A DNA stretch of 64,000 bases from Onthophagus taurus (lineage: Eukaryota > Arthropoda > Insecta > Coleoptera > Scarabaeidae): contig NC_091976.1 of the NCBI RefSeq assembly GCF_036711975.1, positions 32,488,001-32,552,000 of the forward strand, read 5' to 3'. The position numbers and the translations under genes are program-made. Shown here piece after piece: positions 57,288 through 64,000 of the stretch (the stretch's first letter is position 1; each line of letters starts with the position of its first letter). The notes under the pieces were generated by a model. The model did no database searches and had not been told where the DNA came from. It saw only the letters and a program-made list of their open reading frames with translations.

Positions 57288-57993
57288 TCACAGCGCGTTT
57301 CGAAAAACGACTGTGTAGATACGAAACTAAAACGCGACGCACAATCCAACTCGAGAGAATACAATCTAACTAGACGTGTAAACAATTGTATCATATGATT
57401 TAAACGAGTCATGTGATTTCAGTTTTTTCTTTTTTTATTTTAATGTTGTTTTCTTTTTAAACTGTAAAAATGGTGGGACCGTACGGTTTGAGGAGCGAGA
57501 ATGAAATGACCTATAACGTTTACCGTTCTCCATTTTAGTACTGAGATTAAACAAAAATACAAAGTCCAGATAAGCTTAGAAAAATGTTATCTTGGCTGCC
57601 AATTTTCAAACTAGATAGATAAGGTTCTTGTCGATTGTGGCACAATAGTATCGAAGGTTAATGTAAATACTGACACGAGTATATACTAATATATTCTTTT
57701 ATATTACTTTTTTCAAAAATAACAAAAAATAAATAAATATTGATTCAAGGCCAAAATACAAATGTTAAATGTATTAAGTATAACTTAATTCCATTCTTCT
57801 CCGATTTTAAATGAATATTTAAAAGGTGATGGCATTCATCAAGGTTAACAAAATATTTTGATGCAAAATCCGGTTATTTGTAGATTTAGATCTAACTCGA
57901 TTAGAAGTAGTGTAATGGAAAAGTACTGGGTATGAAATAAACAAATAAATCGTAATAATTTGTGATGCTAAATCATCAAGTGACTTTGATATA
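57288..57993. other. Upstream region of the unrecognised gene
   Basis: Contains the 5' leader and promoter of the minus-strand gene at 57287. No TATA box is clear. No other gene or repeat is seen. Confidence 0.4.
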
Positions 57994-58039
57994 CAGTGTG
58001 TGGCAAAATTATGACAATGATAAGTCGGTAATAAAGATC

Positions 58040-60150
58040 GAAATTAGCCGCACGTCTCTCAAGATGGCTAAACCCGAATCATTCTAGTTCTAGATCTTGT
58101 GGTAGTTCTAGTAATAGTGCTAGTGCAACACTAGAACCAACACTAGACTGAGAACTAGAAACATTCGGGTTTAGCCGCACGTCTCTCAAGACGGCTAAAC
58201 CCGAATGATTCTAGTTCTAGATCTTGTATTAGTTCTAGTGATAGTGCTAGTGCAATACTAGAACCAACACTAGAACTAGAAACATTGGGATTTAGCCGCA
58301 CGTCTCTCAAGACGGCTAAACCCGAATGGTTCTCGTTCTAGATCTTGTGTTAGTTCTAGTAATAGTGCTAGTGCAATACTAGAACCAACACTAGAACTAG
58401 AAACATTCGGATTTAGCCGCACGTCTCTCAAGACGGCTAAACCCGAATGATTCTAGTTCTAGATCTTGTGTTAGTTCTAGTAATAGTGTTAGTGCAATAC
58501 TAGAACCAACACTAGACTGAGAACTAGAAACAATCGGGTTTAGCCGCACGTCTCTCAAGACGGCTAAACCCGAATGATTATAGTTCTAGATCTTGTGTTA
58601 GTTCTAGTAATAGTGCTAGTGCAATACTAGAACCAACACTAGAACTAGAAACATTCGGATTTAGCCGCACGTCTCTCAAGACGGCTAAACCCGCATGATT
58701 CTAGTTCTAGATCTTGTGTTAGTTCTAGTAATAGTGTTAGTGCAATACTAGAACCAACGCTAGACTGAGAACTAGAAACATTCGGGTTTAGCCGCACGTC
58801 TCTTAAGGCGGCTAAACCCGAATGATTCTAGTTCTAGATCTTGTGTTAGTTCTAGTAATAGTGCTAGTGCAATACTAGAACCAACACTAGACTGAGAACT
58901 AGAAACATTCGGGTTTAGCCGCACGTCTCTTAAGGCGGCTAAACCCGAATGATTCTAGTTCTAGATCTTGTGTTAGTTCTAGTAATAGTGCTAGTGCAAT
59001 ACTAGAACCAACACTAGACTGAGAACTAGAAACATTCGGGTTTAGCCGCACGTCTCTTAAGGCGGCTAAACCCGAATGATTCTAGTTCTAGATCTTGTGT
59101 TAGTTCTAGTAATAGTGCTAGTGCAATACTAGAACCAACACTAGACCGAGAACTAGAAACATTCGGGTTTAGCCGCACGTCTCTCAAGACGGTTAAACCC
59201 GAATGATTCTAGTTCTAGATCTTGTGTTAGTTCTAGTGATAGTGCAATATTAGAACCAACACTAGAACTAGAAACATTGGGATTTAGCCGCACGTCTCTC
59301 AAGACGGCTAAACCCGAATGTTTCTAGTTCTAGTGTTGGTTCTAATATTGCACTATCACTATTACTAGACTGAGAACTAGAAACATTCGGGTTTAGCCGC
59401 ACGTCTCTCAAGACGGCTAAACCCGAATGATTCTAGATCTAGACCTTGTGTTAGTTCTAGTAATAGTGCTAGTGCAATACTAGAACCAACACTAGAACTA
59501 GAAACATTCGGATTTAGCCGCACGTCTCTCGAGACGGCTAAACCCGAATGATTCTAGTTCTAGATCTTGTGTTAGTTCTAGTAATAGTGCTAGTGCAATA
59601 CTAGAACCAACACTAGACCGAGAACTAGAAACATTCGGGTTTACCCGCACGTCTCTCAAGACGGCTAAACCCGAATGATTCTAGTTCTAGGGATTGTGTT
59701 TGTTCTAGTGATAGTGTAAAACTAGAACTAACACTAGACCTAGAACTAGAAACATTCGGGTTTAGCCGCACGTCTCTTAAGACAGCTAAACCCGAATGAT
59801 TCTAGTTCTAGGTCTTGTGTTAATTCTAGTGATAGTGCAATACTAAAACTAACACTAGACCTAGAACTAGAAACATTCGGGTTTAGCCGCACGTCTCTCA
59901 AGACGGCTAAACCCGAATGATTCTAGTTCTAGGTATTGTGTTAGTTCTAGTGATCGTGCAATACTAAAACTAACACTAGACCTAGAACTAGAAACATACG
60001 GATTTAGCCGCACGTTTCTAAAGACGGCTAAACCCAAAGCATTCTAGTTCTAAGTCTAGTGTTAGTTCTAGTTTTAATTCAACAAAAATATGCAACATAG
60101 TGATATCTCATATTAACATTAAACCTAGAATTAGAAACATTCAGACATGT
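58040..60150. repeat. Array of palindromic hairpin units (array K)
   Basis: About 17 units, each a near-complete palindrome. The stem is TTCGGGTTTAGCCG/CGGCTAAACCCGAA around a loop CACGTCTCTCAAGA; outer arms are built of ACTAGA/TCTAGT words. Successive cores begin at 58162, 58283, 58404, 58531, 58652, 58779, 58906, 59033, 59160, 59275, 59384, 59505, 59632, 59753, 59874 and 59995. Spacings are 109, 115, 121 or 127 bp. The 6 bp steps come from presence or absence of a CTGAGA/CTAGAA-type hexamer. Confidence 0.95.
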
Positions 60151-60209
60151 TACATTTTATATGGGACAAAGTAAGTAATTACGCCCTGATTTATATGGAC
60201 AATATGATA

Positions 60210-60961
60210 CAGTGTGTCCCAGGATAGATGTTACAAGAGGTATAATGACTTAAAAATTTTTGAACCTTATTTCAAGGCTGAGGAATTAAGCCCTGCTTGG
60301 TGTGGAGAGAATTTTAAGTATATTTTCATATTTTGAAAATCAACTCGGCATTGATAGTGAAGCGAAAACTATTTTGAGTTCAGGTAAAGTAAGCTTTTTG
60401 TTCATGATACGGCAAAATATCATCAAGAAAAATTATTCAGAATGAAAAATTATGGCACTATGCAAAATTTCAGAAAGAAGTACCTAGATTAATTAATCCA
60501 CCATATTTTAGATTAGATCAAAGTGAAGAAAAAAAAAGCAATGAAAATGCCATGAAAAAAAAAATGACTTAAGTAGTCGCAAATATTGACAAATAAATTG
60601 TATTATCCTTCAGTTTTAGTTCATATTTCAATTACTATACAATATTTATGTTATTTAAACTAAAATGTGATGGTTCAACCAAAGTAGATAGATCCTTCTG
60701 AAATTTTGTATAGGATCATAATTTCTTATTTTGAACAACTTTTCTTAATAAAATTTTTCAGTATTATGAACAAAAAGGTTACTTTACCTAAACTAAAAAT
60801 AGTTTTTGATTCATTGTCAAGACCGCCTTTGTTTTCAAAATATGAAAATATTCTTAAAATTCTCTTCACACCAAGCAGGGCTTAATTCCTTAGCCTTAAA
60901 ATAAATTTCAAAAATTGTTAAGTCATTATACCTCTTGTAACATGTATCCTGGGACACACTG
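60210..60961. mobile_element. 752 bp palindromic MITE, CAGTGTGTCCC ends, TA target
   Basis: The left end CAGTGTGTCCCAGGATAGAT is matched inverted at the right end, and similarity between the two halves continues almost to the centre (TTAAGCCCTGCTTGGTGTG, GTAAAGTAA, TTTTTGTTCATGATAC). TA flanks both sides. This makes a very long foldback structure. Termini and target suggest a Tc1/mariner-type family. Confidence 0.78.
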
Positions 60962-61018
60962 TATATTGCATTTTAAGTGAATAAGCGTTTTATTAAATTT
61001 ATTTTGCTACACACTGTA

Positions 61019-62285
61019 TATGAAACATAAAATGATTAAAAACATAATTTGTAGTTGTACAAAATAACATAAAAGCAACGTTGGTTGCAGATACACCGTT
61101 TATTAAATACAATATAAAATAATAAATCGAGATAACGATGTAATCTGTTTTAGAATAAAATTTAAACCGAAACAGATTCAGTTTCATTTTTTCAATGTCA
61201 CGCCGATTATTCAATCAGATTTATCCTACTCTAATAATAGGTAATACGCATTAAGTTCTTTATATAACAAATTGTTTAAAATTGGCTTACCAATGAAAGA
61301 AATCATCCGTTTTAATTTGTTCACTATTATTCGAGTTTAAACACGTTTTCGATCGGTCATCGCCCAACGTTAATTAATTATTAATGCACTTCTTATTGGA
61401 TAGTCAGAAAGGACTATCGTATCTTGCTTTATAAATCAGATAAGTTATCAGTCATTGTGGAACCGCGACAGCGTGGCCTTTAAATGCAACTTAACGACAA
61501 AAAATGTTTATTGTACGAAATCTTTTAATTTAGATTTTTAAATCATCGCGGGATTATAGATGATGTCAAAAAAGATATGATTAATAGGTAAATTAGTGGA
61601 GTAATTCCAAGAACTTTTTTTTTATTCCGATTTCAATTTTACCAGATTTTTTTAAATAAAAATTTGATGCAGTTTATCTAAACATGGCATTAAATTACGA
61701 TAAATTGGATCATTATGTCAGTTATTGTTATCAATTAAATGTTAATGAACTTGTTTTGCGTTCATAAATTATACTATTAAATAAACACCTCGACTTTCAG
61801 TTTTAATTGAAAAAATTATTTCCTTAAGATTTATAGGACAACTAAAAATGTTATTTTAGATTGTTTTGTTTAGGAATTTTTTATAAAGAAATCGAATATC
61901 GCAGATATCTAAAATTATAACAAAAACAAAGATAAACTCTTCGTTTATATTTTTCCATGAAAGAAAAATATACATGACTATGCCAAAAATTATTTTGTTT
62001 CTTTTACCAATTTCGTGCATTTAATCATCATCAGGCGATTTCTTTGATTATATAGACCATCTTTATTACCGACTTATCATTTTCATATCCCGGAATTGTT
62101 ATCTTTTGCAACAAAATCTGTATGATGTCATAACTTGGGTCGAGGTCATTTGCGGCTTAGTAATTAATACCTTATCAATGCGGAACTATTAGGGCGACCG
62201 GAAAATAATGTCGTTTCTGCGCATGCATATCGATATTCGATTGCCATTTCGTGTTAAAAACATGTTTCTCGTTATAGCGCAAGTA
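61019..62285. other. Unique AT-rich spacer
   Basis: No gene is supported. Positions 61430-61455 hold a TATAAAT and a TCAGTC initiator-like word, but spaced only 20 bp apart. Positions 62064-62083 carry the inverted piece of the composite element's subterminal sequence. Confidence 0.4.
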
Positions 62286-62622
62286 TTAGTTCAATAAAGA
62301 TAGGACTAACACTAAACATAGAATTAGAAACATTGTCTAGTGACTTTCTGATTGATACTTTAAATTAGGCGCCTCGCCCGCAAGCGACCTCGGCGATGTT
62401 ATATGATATCGTTCATTTGAAGAAATCGTTTATTCTCACTCCGCCGAGGTCGCTTGCGGGCGAGGCGCTAGAATCTTCTAAAACTGACAAAATCGTCTAG
62501 TGATAGTGCAATACTAGAACTAACACTAGACCGAGAACTAGAACATTCGGATTTAGCCGCACGTCTCTTAAGACGGCTAAACCCGAATGATTCTAGTTCT
62601 AGGTCTTGTGTTAGTTCTAGTG
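62286..62622. repeat. Hairpin-family fragments around a GC-rich palindrome
   Basis: The left part (AGTTCAATAAAGATAGGAC, then TAGAATTAGAAACATTGTCT) and right part (62495-62622, with a full TTCGGATTTAGCCG hairpin) belong to the palindromic unit family. They are separated by the inserted palindrome at 62369-62468. Confidence 0.8.
62369..62468. repeat. Perfect 27 bp inverted repeat related to array B
   Basis: The arm 62369-62395 and its exact reverse complement 62442-62468 are separated by 46 bp. The right arm contains CCGAGGTCGCTTGCGG, the same word as the core of every 91 bp unit at 2.8-5.9 kb. Most of the 27 positions agree with the array core and its flank, including CTAGAAT after the arm. 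Confidence 0.9.
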
Positions 62623-62623
62623 A

Positions 62624-64000
62624 TAGTGGTAGGCGATGGGGGAAAGGAGATAGCAGAAGAGATGGAAGCAGTGCTTAGGGGATTGAAGAAGGGAGAGCCG
62701 CCAGGTGAAGATGGGAACCATAACGAGGCATGGTTGGAAGCATCAAGGGTGGTGAGAGTGAAGTTGTTGGAGCGAATGAATAGCGTATGGAAAGCTGGTG
62801 GGATCCGGAGGGATGGAAAGTGGGGGTAATTTGCCTAGTATATAAAAAGGGTAATAAGGAAAGTGTAGATAGCTACAGGGGAACTAACCTACTAGACTCG
62901 GCATACAAGGTATACACGAAGATACTGTTGGGAAGACTGGAGGAGGAGATGGAGTTGGGGGGAATTTTGCCGGATGGGCAGGGAGGCTTTCGGAAGGGAA
63001 GGGGACCAATCGACAACAGGTATGTGTTGAACCATTCGGCAGATAGAGAGCTGGATAAGAAGGATGGGGGGGGGGGGAATTGTACGCCCTGTTTATAGAT
63101 CTGAAGGCGGCTTTTGGTGGATAGGGGGAAATAAAAAAATAATAATAATAGCGAGAGTGAAGGAAATATACATGGAGACTAGGGCTAGGATAAAACTGGG
63201 GGATAAGCTAAGCGACGTGTTCTGGACGACGAAGGGACTGAGGCAGGGATGTCCACTGAGCCCAAGTCTGTTTGCATTGTATACGGTGGACTTGGAAGAT
63301 AAATTGGGGAAGGGACAAATAGGAGGATTGGTGGTGGGAGGTAGAAAGGTGCATATGTTAGCATACGCGGATGACATCGTGGTAATGGCGAGAGAAGCGG
63401 TGGAGATGAAGGAGATGATAAAGACATTGGAAAGATATTTTAGGGGGAAGGGGCTGGAAGTGAATGTAGGGAAGACAAGGATGATGAAGTTTTGTAAGGG
63501 TGGGAGAAAAAGAACAGAAAACTGGAGATGGGAGGGAAAGGAGATCGAGGAGGTTAGGGAGTATACTTACCTGGGGTATGTGTTTATGGAGGATAACAGG
63601 GAGGGGTCGCATGTGATAGCTATGGCAAAAAAGGCGAATAAGGTGATGGGACAAGTATGGGGTTGGGGGAAGAGAATCTTTGGAAGGAATGTGGCAGCGA
63701 GGAAGATTATGTTTGAAGGTCTGGTTAGCAGTGTGATGATGTATGGGGCAGAGGTATGGGGATGGAGGGAGCAGGGACCGCTGGAGGACGTGCAGGCTAG
63801 ATATTGGAGATGGGCGCTTGGGGTGGCGAGAGAAACACCGGGGTATATAGTGAGGGAAGAGGTAAAGGTGGATAAGGTCAGGGTGGAGGCGGGCAGGAGG
63901 GCAGTGAAATATGAAGAAAGAATAGAAGGGAGGCCAAGCTGCGGGATCTTGGGGGAGTGTTGAAGGGAAATTAGAGAGGGAAAGGTCAGATATGGGAAAG
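62624..64000 (+). pseudogene. 5'-truncated, frameshifted non-LTR retrotransposon reverse transcriptase
   Basis: Fragments of a LINE-type reverse transcriptase: LKKGEPPGEDG; VICLVYKKGNKESVDSYRG; LPDGQGGFRKGRG; YALFIDLKAAF with the first catalytic Asp; LRQGCPLSPSLFALY; AYADDIVVMA with the other two; and a downstream domain (TYLGYVFMEDN, MMYGAEVWGW, ETPGYIVREE). Frames change near 62805, near 63070 in a G-run, and at 63115-63150, where about 25-30 residues are missing and an ATA repeat stands instead. The purine- and GC-rich composition is unlike its surroundings. The left end falls inside a hairpin-family unit, the usual 5' truncation. It runs beyond the window. The clade is not settled by eye. 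Confidence 0.88.

Larger units (their letters stand above)
57994..61016. mobile_element. Composite TA-flanked element enclosing the large hairpin array
   Basis: The left end CAGTGTGTGGCAAAAT and right end (reversed) CAGTGTGTAGCAAAAT are inverted repeats of 16 bp with one mismatch, and TA flanks both sides (57992-57993, 61017-61018). Inside are hairpin array K and a 752 bp palindromic MITE. No transposase. An inverted copy of the sub-terminal sequence (GATAAGTCGGTAATAAAGAT) lies outside at about 62064-62083, so rearrangement is likely. Confidence 0.5.

Noticed and set aside
61430..61455. TATA plus TCAGTC promoter on the plus strand
   Set aside because: The spacing is only 20 bp and only a nine-codon frame follows, with no gene downstream before the hairpin repeats.
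63093..63654. Minus-strand frames opposite the reverse transcriptase
   Set aside because: They are shadows of the purine-rich plus-strand coding sequence, and Pro/Ser/Leu-rich for that reason.

Overview
This is a 64 kb window of an AT-rich eukaryotic nuclear genome, almost certainly an insect and most likely a beetle. The reasons are short introns with GT/AG borders, a CYP9-type cytochrome P450, an insect theta-class glutathione S-transferase, the insect form of the GSK-3 kinase (shaggy), a 5'-truncated non-LTR retrotransposon, and very abundant satellites and MITEs. No species can be named from the sequence alone.

Genes, left to right: a five-exon theta GST on the minus strand (8134-9497, 228 aa); a two-exon CYP9-like P450 on the plus strand (16190-17740, 500 aa); a four-exon LRRC58-like leucine-rich-repeat protein on the plus strand (24305-25481, 337 aa); shaggy/GSK-3 on the minus strand, with seven coding exons spread over 18.5 kb (33055-51546, 422 aa) and one or two 5' non-coding exons up to about 51.93 kb; an unrecognised basic protein on the minus strand (56880-57287, or spliced down to 56730); and a broken non-LTR reverse transcriptase running off the right end (62624-64000). 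GST and P450 are both detoxification enzymes. The other genes have no evident functional link.

Well over half of the window is tandem repeat. There are separate arrays with periods of about 191 bp (1-720), 91 bp (2815-5925), 170 bp (9748-15725), 455 bp made of three 152 bp subunits (18040-23590), 21 bp (25660-29660), 286 bp (33480-39170), 189 bp (42100-44205) and 345 bp (52230-56270), plus two arrays of long palindromic units (47225-48120 and 58040-60150). Several arrays are bounded by inverted or direct repeats, some of which look like transposon ends. Several share sequence cores although their periods differ. A chain of TA-flanked MITEs fills shaggy intron 1.

The two observations I rate highest are: (1) an unannotated 57 nt, frame-preserving candidate cassette exon in shaggy (40179-40235), at exactly the exon junction where the vertebrate neuronal GSK3-beta2 isoform carries its kinase-domain insert; and (2) the recurrent association of satellite or hairpin arrays with inverted-repeat termini, with palindromic units whose spacings differ by multiples of 6 bp.
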